Shown: in pieces, positions 33,736 through 41,020 of the stretch
Numbering within the stretch: position 1 is the first letter of the stretch
Layout of the letters: each line of letters opens with the position of its first letter
DNA from: JAUYIV01 sp035464675
GTDB taxonomy: Bacteria; Actinomycetota; Acidimicrobiia; Spongiisociales; UBA11373
Assembly (NCBI GenBank): GCA_035464675.1
Contig: DATHSA010000081.1
Location: 1-64,000, forward strand
DNA length: 64,000 nucleotides
Direction of reading: 5' to 3'
Position numbers and translations under genes: made by a program
The notes under the pieces: model-generated
The model's database searches: none
Told to the model about the DNA's origin: nothing
The model's input: the letters and a program-made list of their open reading frames with translations, nothing else

Positions 33736-34386
33736 TCAGCCGCCTGCAGCGGCGATCCAGGTGGCGGTCTCCCTGATCTGCTGCTGGGCGTGGATGTCGA
33801 GCCCCGCCAGGGCGGCATCCGCGGCGATCAGTCCCGCGAGGTCGGCCGATCCCCAGTCGATCTCATCGGCGGCGTCGCGATAGATGTCGAAGATCGTCAG
33901 CCCGGGTGGCGGGGTCGAGCCCTCCCACTCGAACGGCTCCTGGCAGACGTCGAAGGAGACCAGGTCCGGCCACGCGTCGAACACCCCCGGAACGAACGTC
34001 TTTGCCAGGGGAACGAAGTCTGCGACATAGTCCTCGGACGTCTTGGCGACCAACGGGGTGAGATAGAGGGCGAGGTGGTTGCCCTCGGGGGTCTCCCGAT
34101 AGGTGGCTCGATCGATGAGCGCGGCGCGGCCGACCCGGTAGCCCAGCGGCTCGACCAGCGGGTCGAAGATCGCCGCCAGGGCGTCGAAGTCCGCCGGTGG
34201 CAGAGCCTCTCCGCTCGGGACGATCAGGGGGCTCGTGGTGGTCGCGTGTGGCTCGCTGGTCGTGGTGGCGGTTGTCGCCGTCGACGTCGTGGCGGGGGCG
34301 GCGGTCGTCGAGCTGGGTGCAGCGTCGTCGGTGCACGCCGCGACGACGAGCAGGACCGCGGTCATCGCGATGATTCGGTTGGTCAT
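33736..34386 (-). CDS. Predicted lipoprotein with Thr-rich linker
   Basis: A 216-residue exported lipoprotein: IIAMTAVLLVVAAC signal and lipobox, a Thr/Ala/Ser linker to about residue 50, then a globular domain without known motif. The domain is largely helical with two tryptophans near the C-terminus. Function unknown. ATG start, 8 bases after TACCAT. It is not similar to the septum-formation lipoproteins nearby. Confidence 0.65.
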   Translation of the reverse strand: MTNRIIAMTAVLLVVAACTDDAAPSSTTAAPATTSTATTATTTSEPHATTTSPLIVPSGEALPPADFDALAAIFDPLVEPLGYRVGRAALIDRATYRETPEGNHLALYLTPLVAKTSEDYVADFVPLAKTFVPGVFDAWPDLVSFDVCQEPFEWEGSTPPPGLTIFDIYRDAADEIDWGSADLAGLIAADAALAGLDIHAQQQIRETATWIAAAGG

Positions 34387-34400
34387 GGCGGTCGATGGTA
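34387..34400 (-). promoter_or_regulatory. Putative leaderless promoter of the lipoprotein gene
   Basis: TACCAT (34400-34395) is 8 bases before the ATG at 34386. Confidence 0.45.
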
Positions 34401-34441
34401 CGGGCCCTTCGCCGATAACCTCTCCCGCAGAGAGGAGCCAT

Positions 34442-34912
34442 GTGAGACGGTCGACCGCTGCCCTGATGCTCGTCCTCGCAATCGCCGCGTGTGGAGGCGG
34501 CGGATTGGCCCGCGACGACACCGGCAGGGTCATCCGGCCGCAGGACGCGGCGGTGCCCGAGCTGCAGACCGGGGACTGCTTCAACGATCCCGAGCCCGAC
34601 GAGCTCGACGAGATCGAGGCGGTCGAGGTGGTGCCGTGTGACCTGGCTCACGACAACGAGATCTTCCACTCCTTCACCCTGGCGGAAGGGGCAATGCCCA
34701 CCCAGGAGGAGATCTTCGAGTTGTCGGCGGGCCAGTGCCTCCCCGCATTCGACGCATTCGTGGGAATCCGATTCGAGCTGTCCGAGATGGACGTGTTCCC
34801 CCTGACGCCGACCCCCGAGCAATGGGAGGAAGGGCACCGGACCATCCACTGCGTTCTCTTCAACCTCGATCTGAGCGATCTGGTGGGATCGGCCCGGGGC
34901 GCTGCCCGCTAA
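34442..34912 (+). CDS. Septum-formation-like lipoprotein, copy 1
   Basis: A 156-residue lipoprotein (LMLVLAIAACGGGG) whose mature domain matches the septum-formation domain pattern: LQTGDCFNDP, VPCDLAHDNEIF, GQCLPAFDAFVG and TIHCVLFNLD. Four cysteines could form two disulfides. It is a paralogue of the gene at 39767. GTG start with GAGAGGAG (34430-34437); the ATG overlapping this GTG runs into an immediate stop. Convergent with kbl. Confidence 0.8.
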   Translation: MRRSTAALMLVLAIAACGGGGLARDDTGRVIRPQDAAVPELQTGDCFNDPEPDELDEIEAVEVVPCDLAHDNEIFHSFTLAEGAMPTQEEIFELSAGQCLPAFDAFVGIRFELSEMDVFPLTPTPEQWEEGHRTIHCVLFNLDLSDLVGSARGAAR

Positions 34913-34917
34913 ATCTC

Positions 34918-36105
34918 CTACACGACGCCGAGCGATCTCCCGACGGTCGCGAATGCATCGATGCAGCGGTCGAGGTCTGCATCCGAGTGCGCAGCCGACA
35001 CCATCGCCCGGATCCGCGCAGTGCCCCGTGGCACGGTCGGGTAGGCGATCGCCTGGGCGAACACCGCAGCGTCGTCGAACAGGCGCCGGGAGAACTCCTG
35101 GGCCAGTGCCTCCTCCCCGAGGATCACCGGGGTGATGGGGGTCTGGGTGTGGCCGGTGTCGAAGCCGAGTGCGTTCATGCCGTCCCGGAAACGCTCGGCG
35201 TTCGACCAGAGGCGATCGACCAGCGTCGTCGACTCCTCGAGCACGTCGACCGCAGCGATGCACGCCGCGGCATCGGCGGGCGTGACCGCAGACGAGAAGA
35301 GGAACGGGCGGGCGCGCTGCCTCAGCCACTCGACGAGAACGGCCGGTCCGGCGACATAGCCACCCATCACGCCGAAGGCCTTCGACATGGTCCCCACCTC
35401 GACATGGACGCGGCCGTGGAGGCCGAAGTGGTCGACGATCCCTCGCCCGCCTTCCCCGAGGACACCCTCGCCGTGGGCGTCGTCGACCATGACGATCGCG
35501 TCGCGTCGTTCCGCAACGTCGACGATCGCGTCGAGGGGGGCGATGTCGCCGTCCATCGAGAAGACACCGTCGGTGATCACGAGCACCCGGTCGGCGCCCT
35601 CGCTCCGAGCCTCCCCGAGCACGGTGTCGAGGTGATCGGCATCCCCGTGCCGATACACGTACCGCGTCGCCTTGCAGAGGCGCACTCCGTCGACGATCGA
35701 TGCATGGTTGAGGGCGTCCGACACCACCGCGTCGCCCTCTCCGACGAGTGCTGGAATCGTGCCGAGGTTCGCCACGAACCCCGACTGCAGCGAAATGGCG
35801 GCTTCGACACCCTTGAAGGCTGCCAGCCGTGTTTCCAGCTCCGTGTGGATGGTCATGGTTCCGGCGATGGTCCGGACAGCCCCCGGCCCGACGCCATGGT
35901 CGTCCAGCGCCTTCTTTGCGGCGGTGATCAGCCGCGGATCGTTGGCCAGGCCGAGGTAGTTGTTGGAGCAGAAGTTCAGAACCTCGCGCCCGTCGATCTC
36001 CAGCTCTGCACCCTGCGGACCGGCTATCTGGCGGATCGTCGTGAACAGGCCCTGGCCGCGCAGGTCTGCCAGTTCACCCTCGAGGAATTCGAGCGGATCG
36101 CTCAC
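34918..36105 (-). CDS. kbl: Glycine C-acetyltransferase (2-amino-3-ketobutyrate CoA ligase)
   Basis: A 395-residue PLP enzyme splitting 2-amino-3-ketobutyrate with CoA into glycine and acetyl-CoA. The PLP lysine is in VGTMSKAFG (about residue 240); FCSNNYLGLANDPRL and VDDAHGEGVLGEGGRG fit alpha-oxoamine synthases. Pairing with tdh decides for Kbl over BioF. GTG at 36105 overlaps the tdh stop with GGAG upstream. Confidence 0.9.
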   Translation of the reverse strand: MSDPLEFLEGELADLRGQGLFTTIRQIAGPQGAELEIDGREVLNFCSNNYLGLANDPRLITAAKKALDDHGVGPGAVRTIAGTMTIHTELETRLAAFKGVEAAISLQSGFVANLGTIPALVGEGDAVVSDALNHASIVDGVRLCKATRYVYRHGDADHLDTVLGEARSEGADRVLVITDGVFSMDGDIAPLDAIVDVAERRDAIVMVDDAHGEGVLGEGGRGIVDHFGLHGRVHVEVGTMSKAFGVMGGYVAGPAVLVEWLRQRARPFLFSSAVTPADAAACIAAVDVLEESTTLVDRLWSNAERFRDGMNALGFDTGHTQTPITPVILGEEALAQEFSRRLFDDAAVFAQAIAYPTVPRGTARIRAMVSAAHSDADLDRCIDAFATVGRSLGVV

Positions 36106-37166
36106 ACGGTCTCCAGAGGTCCGTCGGCGTCCTCCGGATCGAAGAACATCACGACCTTGCCGCACTCACCCGACGCCATGAGATCGAAGGCCGCGTCGAA
36201 GTCCTCGATCCGAAAGCGGTGGGTGACCAGCGGCGCCAGGTCCACTCCCCCGCCTCGGAGCAGTGCCTTGCCCTCGTACCAGGTCTCCCACAGCCGTCGC
36301 CCGACGATGCCGTGGACCGTGGCTCCTTTGAAGACGACGGCGTCGTCGAGGTCGAACTGGATCGGCTTCGAGGACAACCCGAGGAGCGCAGCGTGCCCGC
36401 CGGGCTTCAGCACCTCGAATCCCTCGGTGATCGCGCTCTCTGCGCCACTCATCTCGAGCAGGACGTCGACTCCCTCCCCGTCGGTCGCCTCGCGTACGGC
36501 CGCCGCGACGTCGTCGCGGCGGGGGTTGATCGTCAGAGTCGCGCCCAACGTTCGTGCCAGATCGAGTCGGTAGTCGCTGACGTCGGTGGAGATCACACTC
36601 CGCGCACCGAGTGCCCGAGCGACTGCGACCGCCATCACGCCCACCGGGCCGGCACCGGTGACCAGAACCTTCCGCCCCGCCACGGGCGGGGTCGATGCCG
36701 TATGAACGGCATTCCCGAAGTTCTCGAGGAGCGAGGCGATCGAATATTGCGTGCCCGGGGTGTTGGGCCACGCGTTGATCGCCGGGATGGTCACGTACTC
36801 GGCGAAGGCACCGTCCCGATGCACTCCCAGGATCCTCGTCTGCGGGCACAGGTGGCCCCTTCCGGTGCGGCACCACGCACAGGTCCCGTCGACGACGTGG
36901 GACTCGACCGAGACGAGGGATCCGACGGGGGGCCCGGTGACGCCCGGGCCGTGTGCCTCCACGATGCCGCACATCTCGTGGCCGATGACGAGGGGTGGCA
37001 GGACATGCTCAGCGGCCCAGGGGTCCCATGAGCGGATGTGCAGATCGGTGCCGCAGATCGACGCCGCCTTGACCTTGATGAGGACCTCCCCCTCACGCGG
37101 TTCCGGGATCGGTTGATCGGCCCACTCGAGGCCAGGCCCTGGACCTGTCTTGACGACGGCGCGCAT
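36102..37166 (-). CDS. tdh: L-threonine 3-dehydrogenase
   Basis: A 354-residue zinc-dependent medium-chain dehydrogenase oxidising threonine to 2-amino-3-ketobutyrate. Catalytic zinc site in CGTDLHIRSWDPWA and GHEMCGIV; structural zinc cysteines in CAWCRTGRGHLC; NAD-binding VTGAGPVGVMAV. The HIRSWDPWA motif favours Tdh over sorbitol dehydrogenases. It forms a two-gene operon with kbl. ATG at 37166, 8 bases after TACCCT. Confidence 0.9.
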   Translation of the reverse strand: MRAVVKTGPGPGLEWADQPIPEPREGEVLIKVKAASICGTDLHIRSWDPWAAEHVLPPLVIGHEMCGIVEAHGPGVTGPPVGSLVSVESHVVDGTCAWCRTGRGHLCPQTRILGVHRDGAFAEYVTIPAINAWPNTPGTQYSIASLLENFGNAVHTASTPPVAGRKVLVTGAGPVGVMAVAVARALGARSVISTDVSDYRLDLARTLGATLTINPRRDDVAAAVREATDGEGVDVLLEMSGAESAITEGFEVLKPGGHAALLGLSSKPIQFDLDDAVVFKGATVHGIVGRRLWETWYEGKALLRGGGVDLAPLVTHRFRIEDFDAAFDLMASGECGKVVMFFDPEDADGPLETV

Positions 37167-37180
37167 CGCGACGGAGGGTA
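37167..37180 (-). promoter_or_regulatory. Putative leaderless promoter of tdh-kbl
   Basis: TACCCT (37180-37175) is 8 bases before the ATG. Confidence 0.4.
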
Positions 37181-37187
37181 ATAGGCG

Positions 37188-37220
37188 CCACGGGCCCGGT
37201 TCGAGCGGGGAAGCCCGTGG
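37188..37220. promoter_or_regulatory. Inverted repeat between tdh and the cyclase gene
   Basis: CCACGGGC (37188-37195) and GCCCGTGG (37213-37220) with a 17-base centre, in the divergent control region. Possible operator for either side. Confidence 0.35.
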
Positions 37221-37261
37221 GGCGGGGGGCGCGGAGCGGGTCACGACACGAACTCCTCCGA

Positions 37262-37273
37262 TACCATCCGAGG
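37262..37273 (+). promoter_or_regulatory. Putative leaderless promoter of the cyclase operon
   Basis: TACCAT (37262-37267) is 6 bases before the GTG at 37274. Confidence 0.5.
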
Positions 37274-38485
37274 GTGACACTGACGGCCGACGAGCTCGCC
37301 GCCAGGTCGGGGGTGGCCCCCGCGGATGTACGACGCCTCGTGGATCTCGGGCTTCTCTCCGAGCGGGACCCGGGTCGCTACGACGAGGCAGTGATCCCGC
37401 GCGTCAGGCTGGCGGCGGCGCTCGAAGGCTCGGGTATCTCGCTCGCAGATGTTGCCGATGCGGTCCGGAAGACGAACCTCTCGCTCTCCTTCGCGGATCG
37501 CCTCTTCGGACGACCGAGCGGGGTCCTCTCGATCAGCGGCCGGCAGCTTGCCTCGGAGCTGGCCGTCTCCGGTGATCTCGTCGACGAGATTCAGACATCG
37601 TTGGGCATCGACCCCGAAGAGCCGGCGCTCGAGCAGGATGCCGAGATCTTGCGCACCCTCGACCGGCTCATCTCACTGGGGCTCGACGAGCAGGTGGCGG
37701 CTCGGTTCTTCTATGTGATCGTCGAGAACATGCGAAGAGTGGCCCAGGCCGGTCGCGAGATGTGGAGGGTCGGCGTGGAGGAGCCGCTCCTCGCCGCCGG
37801 GCTCTCTCACGCCGAGATGCTCGAGGCGGAGGCGGGCCCTGCCCCGGAGTCCCAGCTGCTCGGAGAGCGCCTCGTGACGCTCTTGTGGAACCGGTTCATC
37901 GGTGACGAGATCTATCAGGCGGCGGTGGTGCTGCTCGAGAAGGCACTCACCGAAGCGGGTGTGACACGCGATCGGGAGGCGACGCCGCCGGCGATCGCCT
38001 TCCTCGATCTCACCGGATTCACCGGTCTCACCGAGCGATCCGGCGACGAGGCGGCGTCCCACTTCGCCCGCAGACTGGTGGATGTCCTCCGTCCGTCGGC
38101 GGGCCGGCATCGGGGACGCCTCGTGAAGATGCTCGGCGACGGTGCCATGGTCCACTTCGCGGCGTCGGGAGACGCTGTGCGCTTCGCTCTCGAAGTCGTC
38201 GAGTCGGTGGCCGCTGCGGGGCTCGCTCCCGCCCGCGTGGCCATCAACTCGGGCCCAGTGCTCCTGCGAGATGCCGACTTCTTCGGCGGAACGGTGAACG
38301 TCGCCGCGCGCCTACTCGACTACGCCCGACCGCGCGAGGTCCTGGTCGCCGCCACGGTTGCGGAACAGGTCGACGACCCAGGAGTGGAGTTCCGGGAGGT
38401 TGGGCCGGCGTCGCTCAAGGGTGTGCAGGCGCCGGTTCTCGTGTACAGCGCCCATCACGTCCCCTCGGCATCGCAGTCGCGCTAG
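37274..38485 (+). CDS. Class III adenylate/guanylate cyclase with N-terminal MerR-like HTH
   Basis: A 403-residue protein. Residues 3-65 look like a MerR-type HTH (ELAARSGVAPADVRRLVDLGLLSERD, then RVRLAAALEGSGISLADVADAV). Residues 66-235 are a helical sensor-like region. Residues 238-400 are a class III cyclase domain with metal Asp245 (FLDLTGFT) and Asp289 (LGDG), Lys285, and Asn342/Arg346 in NVAARL. Catalytic residues look intact, so it should be active; ATP versus GTP is unclear. It heads an operon with a PAS protein and an MBL protein. Confidence 0.88.
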   Translation: MTLTADELAARSGVAPADVRRLVDLGLLSERDPGRYDEAVIPRVRLAAALEGSGISLADVADAVRKTNLSLSFADRLFGRPSGVLSISGRQLASELAVSGDLVDEIQTSLGIDPEEPALEQDAEILRTLDRLISLGLDEQVAARFFYVIVENMRRVAQAGREMWRVGVEEPLLAAGLSHAEMLEAEAGPAPESQLLGERLVTLLWNRFIGDEIYQAAVVLLEKALTEAGVTRDREATPPAIAFLDLTGFTGLTERSGDEAASHFARRLVDVLRPSAGRHRGRLVKMLGDGAMVHFAASGDAVRFALEVVESVAAAGLAPARVAINSGPVLLRDADFFGGTVNVAARLLDYARPREVLVAATVAEQVDDPGVEFREVGPASLKGVQAPVLVYSAHHVPSASQSR

Positions 38486-38540
38486 TGGCCCCGAGCGCCG
38501 ACCTCTCGTACCATCATCCACCCGACCCGAGTCCATCGCG

Positions 38541-38930
38541 ATGGCCCAAGAACCCATAGAGATCATCCTGCTTCGCCAGCTCTCGAGCTACCTGATGCTT
38601 CCGATATGGATAACGGATGACCAGGGCAACCTCATCTACTACAACGAGCCGGCGGAGGACCTCCTGGGGCGGCGGTTCGACATCGCCGGTGAGATCCCTG
38701 CCGAGGAGCTGGCCGAACTGTTCGTCACCTCCCACCTCGACGGATCTCCCATCCCGAACGAGGAGCTGCCCCTCATGGTTGCCCTCACCGAACATCATCC
38801 GGCCCACCAGGCGATGCGGATCAAGAGATTCGACGGAGCGCTCCGGACCATCGAAGTGACCTCGGTGCCGGTCGTCGGGCAGGGAGACCGCTTCCTGGGG
38901 ACCTTCAACACCTTCTGGGAGAAACGTTGA
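38541..38930 (+). CDS. Single PAS-domain protein
   Basis: A 129-residue protein made of one PAS domain: LPIWITDDQGNLIYYNEPAEDLLGRRF at the start and GQGDRFLGTFNTFW at the end. No output domain, so it presumably acts on a partner, most likely the cyclase before it or the MBL protein after it. TACCAT (38509-38514) is 26 bases upstream. The stop overlaps the next gene's TTG start. Confidence 0.82.
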   Translation: MAQEPIEIILLRQLSSYLMLPIWITDDQGNLIYYNEPAEDLLGRRFDIAGEIPAEELAELFVTSHLDGSPIPNEELPLMVALTEHHPAHQAMRIKRFDGALRTIEVTSVPVVGQGDRFLGTFNTFWEKR

Positions 38931-39754
38931 AGTTGCGCCTCTGGGGAACCCGCGGATCGGTGGCACGCGCCGGAGAGGAGACGATCCGGTACGGAGGCGA
39001 TACGGCATCGGTCGAAGTCCAGGGCCGCGATGGGAGCATCCTGCTGCTCGACGCAGGCTCGGGCCTGCTCAGGGCCTCGGCCGGGATGGCCTCCGCAGAG
39101 CGGATCGACCTGTTGATCACGCACCTGCACATGGACCATGTCCAGGGTCTCGGGTTCTTCCCGCCCCTGCGACGCGCCGAGGTGGAGACCCATATCTGGG
39201 GACCGATCTCCACCACCGAGTCGTTGGAGGAGCGGCTCCGCCGTTATCTGTCTCCGCCATTGTTCCCGGTGAGGGTGCGTGACCTGCAAGAGGTCCATCT
39301 CCACGATGTCGGGCCGGGCACCTACGAGATTGGCCCATTTCGAGTGACCGCAGACCTCATCATCCATCCCGGGCCCACCCTCGGGTTTCGGATCGAGGAG
39401 AATGGCGGTGGGACACTCGCCTACCTGCCCGATCACGAGCCGGCACTCGGTCACGTGGAGCTCGAAGCAGACCCGAGGTGGACGTCGGGATTCGACCTGG
39501 CGCGCGGCGCCGACGTGCTCATCCACGATGCCCAGTACACGGAGGAGGAATACCTGGATCGCATCGGGTGGGGCCACAGCACGCTCCAGCATGCGATCGC
39601 ACTCGCAACACTGGCAGAGGTCGCGACCCTCGTGCCGTTCCACCACGACCCCGAGCACTCCGACGACATGCTCGACGAGATGATGGCGCAGGCCGAGATG
39701 CCTTCAGGGACAGATCTGGTCCCGGGGAAGTTCGGTCTCGAGCTGGAGGTCTGA
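38927..39754 (+). CDS. Metallo-beta-lactamase-fold hydrolase
   Basis: A 275-residue cytoplasmic MBL protein (MKLRLWGTRGSVARAGEETIRYGGDTASVEV). The zinc motif is HLHMDH (His66, His68, Asp70, His71), with VLIHDAQYT and PFHHDPEHSD supplying later ligands. This branch is RNase Z or phosphodiesterase-like in layout. Coupling to a cyclase makes a cyclic-nucleotide phosphodiesterase an attractive but unproven guess. TTG start at 38927 overlaps the PAS stop (TTGA). Confidence 0.82.
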   Translation: MKLRLWGTRGSVARAGEETIRYGGDTASVEVQGRDGSILLLDAGSGLLRASAGMASAERIDLLITHLHMDHVQGLGFFPPLRRAEVETHIWGPISTTESLEERLRRYLSPPLFPVRVRDLQEVHLHDVGPGTYEIGPFRVTADLIIHPGPTLGFRIEENGGGTLAYLPDHEPALGHVELEADPRWTSGFDLARGADVLIHDAQYTEEEYLDRIGWGHSTLQHAIALATLAEVATLVPFHHDPEHSDDMLDEMMAQAEMPSGTDLVPGKFGLELEV

Positions 39755-39766
39755 CCCGCCCGACCG

Positions 39767-40195
39767 TCAGCGCTGGGCGTTGCGCATCGACCCGGTGAGC
39801 TTGGATTGATCGATCGCATAGACCGAGCAGAGCACTTCGCGGTCGCCCTGGTCCCATGACTGCTGCGTCGGCACCATCGAGAAGAAGTCGAGCTCGCTCT
39901 CGAAGTAGTCCAATCCGACGAACGGCTCGAACTCCTCGAAGCACTCCTGGGTGGCTGCGTTCAGGGCTGCATCGAGACCGGGATAGACGGAGTTGGTCAT
40001 CGAGTACGCGAAGTACACCTCGAGGTCGTGGGGCTCGCTGCAGGCGACCGTGGGGACGACGGTGATCTCGTCCTCGAGGCCCTCGTCGTTGAAGCAATCG
40101 CCGACGCCCAGTTCGAGAACCGAGGTCCGGCCGCTGTCGCACCCGGCGGTGACGACACCGAGAACGATCAGGAGGGCGATGAGACTGCGACGCAT
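39767..40195 (-). CDS. Septum-formation-like lipoprotein, copy 2
   Basis: A 142-residue lipoprotein (SLIALLIVLGVVTAGC) with the same mature pattern as the gene at 34442: LGVGDCFNDEG, VACSEPHDLEVYF, ECFEEFEPFVG and REVLCSVYAID, ending TGSMRNAQR against VGSARGAAR there. Clear paralogues. ATG with GGAAGGAG upstream. Convergent with the cyclase operon. Confidence 0.8.
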   Translation of the reverse strand: MRRSLIALLIVLGVVTAGCDSGRTSVLELGVGDCFNDEGLEDEITVVPTVACSEPHDLEVYFAYSMTNSVYPGLDAALNAATQECFEEFEPFVGLDYFESELDFFSMVPTQQSWDQGDREVLCSVYAIDQSKLTGSMRNAQR

Positions 40196-40275
40196 TGGAC
40201 TCCTTCCGACCGAGCGATGGTAGCGAGGGGGTGCGGTCGACCGGGAGAATGGCAGTGAACCCGGCTGGGTGCGGG

Positions 40276-40726
40276 TCAGTCCTGCGAGAGATCCCGGATC
40301 ATCACCACCATCTCCCGGTGACCCTGAGGTGCGAATCTCGATCGCTCCACGAAGCCCCGGCGACTCAGATCGGAGAGGATCGCGGCGTCGTCGACATACT
40401 CGCGGGCCCACACGAGGTTGGCTTCGAATCCCGCGAGATCCGCGATCAATCGTGAGAAGAGAGCGTCACCGACACCCCGGAGGTTCTCCGGCGCCATCAC
40501 CAGGAAGACACGAAAGGAGCCCTCGATGTCGCTCCCCTCCGGCCCCGTAGCCGCGAACGGTTCCGGTGCCATCCTCGGCGACGTAGTGCGACCGGCGCCC
40601 CTCGAATGTCGTGCGCCTCTCGAGCCACCCTCGGTTCCCATCACGATCGAACGGAACCGCCAGGTCCGTGAGTTCGAGGACCCGGGGCCAATCGTCGTGG
40701 GCCGGCGGCCTCAGCGACAGATCCAC
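40276..40726 (-). pseudogene. GNAT acetyltransferase broken by a frameshift
   Basis: The N-terminal part (LSLRPPAHDDWPRVLELTDLA, then HYVAEDGTGTVRGYGA) and the C-terminal part (FRVFLVMAPENLRGVGDALFSRLIADL, RRGFVERSRF) are one GNAT domain split between two frames. The shift falls near 40540-40560, in a GGGGCCGGAGGGG stretch, where one extra base would explain it. Either a pseudogene, a sequencing error or programmed frameshifting. Probable start GTG 40726. Lies just downstream of tRNA-Pro. Confidence 0.65.
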
Positions 40727-40796
40727 GACACCGTTCTGGTGGAAACGGGGAACAGCGGACTGGCAGTGGCGCCGGTCAGAGGCGCCTGTCCGTCCG

Positions 40797-40870
40797 TCGG
40801 GCTGGCCGGATTTGAACCGGCGACCTCTTGGCCCCCAGCCAAGCGCGCTGCCAAGCTGCGCCACAGCCCG
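40797..40870 (-). tRNA. tRNA-Pro, anticodon GGG
   Basis: A 74-base tRNA. Acceptor CGGGCTG pairs with CAGCCCG (with C1-G72, as in bacterial tRNA-Pro), anticodon arm CTTGG-CTGGGGG-CCAAG gives GGG, T arm GCCGG-TTCAAAT-CCGGC, discriminator A. CCA is not encoded. It reads CCC and CCU codons. Confidence 0.93.
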
Positions 40871-40881
40871 TGTGGACGAGC

Positions 40882-40887
40882 ATCGTA
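40882..40887 (-). promoter_or_regulatory. Putative -10 of tRNA-Pro
   Basis: TACGAT on the minus strand ends 11 bases before the mature tRNA 5' end. No clear -35. Confidence 0.35.
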
Positions 40888-40900
40888 CCCGCCCCGGTTC

Positions 40901-41020
40901 TCAGAGAAGCCGGTCGACGACCCATGCCCCGATCTGGATCAACCGGACGAGAAGATACGCGGCCGCCGCTCCCACGAAGATCTTGAAGCCGAGCGGGGCG
41001 CGTTCCTCTCGAGTCGTCAT
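40901..41020 (-). CDS. 39-residue membrane protein coupled to the carboxyltransferase
   Basis: MTTREERAPLGFKIFVGAAA then a hydrophobic stretch YLLVRLIQIGAWVVDRLL. One transmembrane helix, cytosolic basic N-terminus. Its ATG overlaps the carboxyltransferase stop (ATGA), the same coupling seen for real genes here. Actinobacterial acyl-CoA carboxylases can have small epsilon subunits encoded next to the beta subunit, but those are soluble and longer, so homology is not claimed. Confidence 0.5.
   Translation of the reverse strand: MTTREERAPLGFKIFVGAAAAYLLVRLIQIGAWVVDRLL

Noticed and set aside
34440..34442. ATG at 34440 as the start of the lipoprotein
   Set aside because: It is followed at once by TGA; the overlapping GTG 34442 opens the real frame.
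40796..40864. A reading frame giving GFEPATSW or MAQLGSALGW
   Set aside because: These peptides are the translation of tRNA-Pro on either strand, a common annotation artefact.
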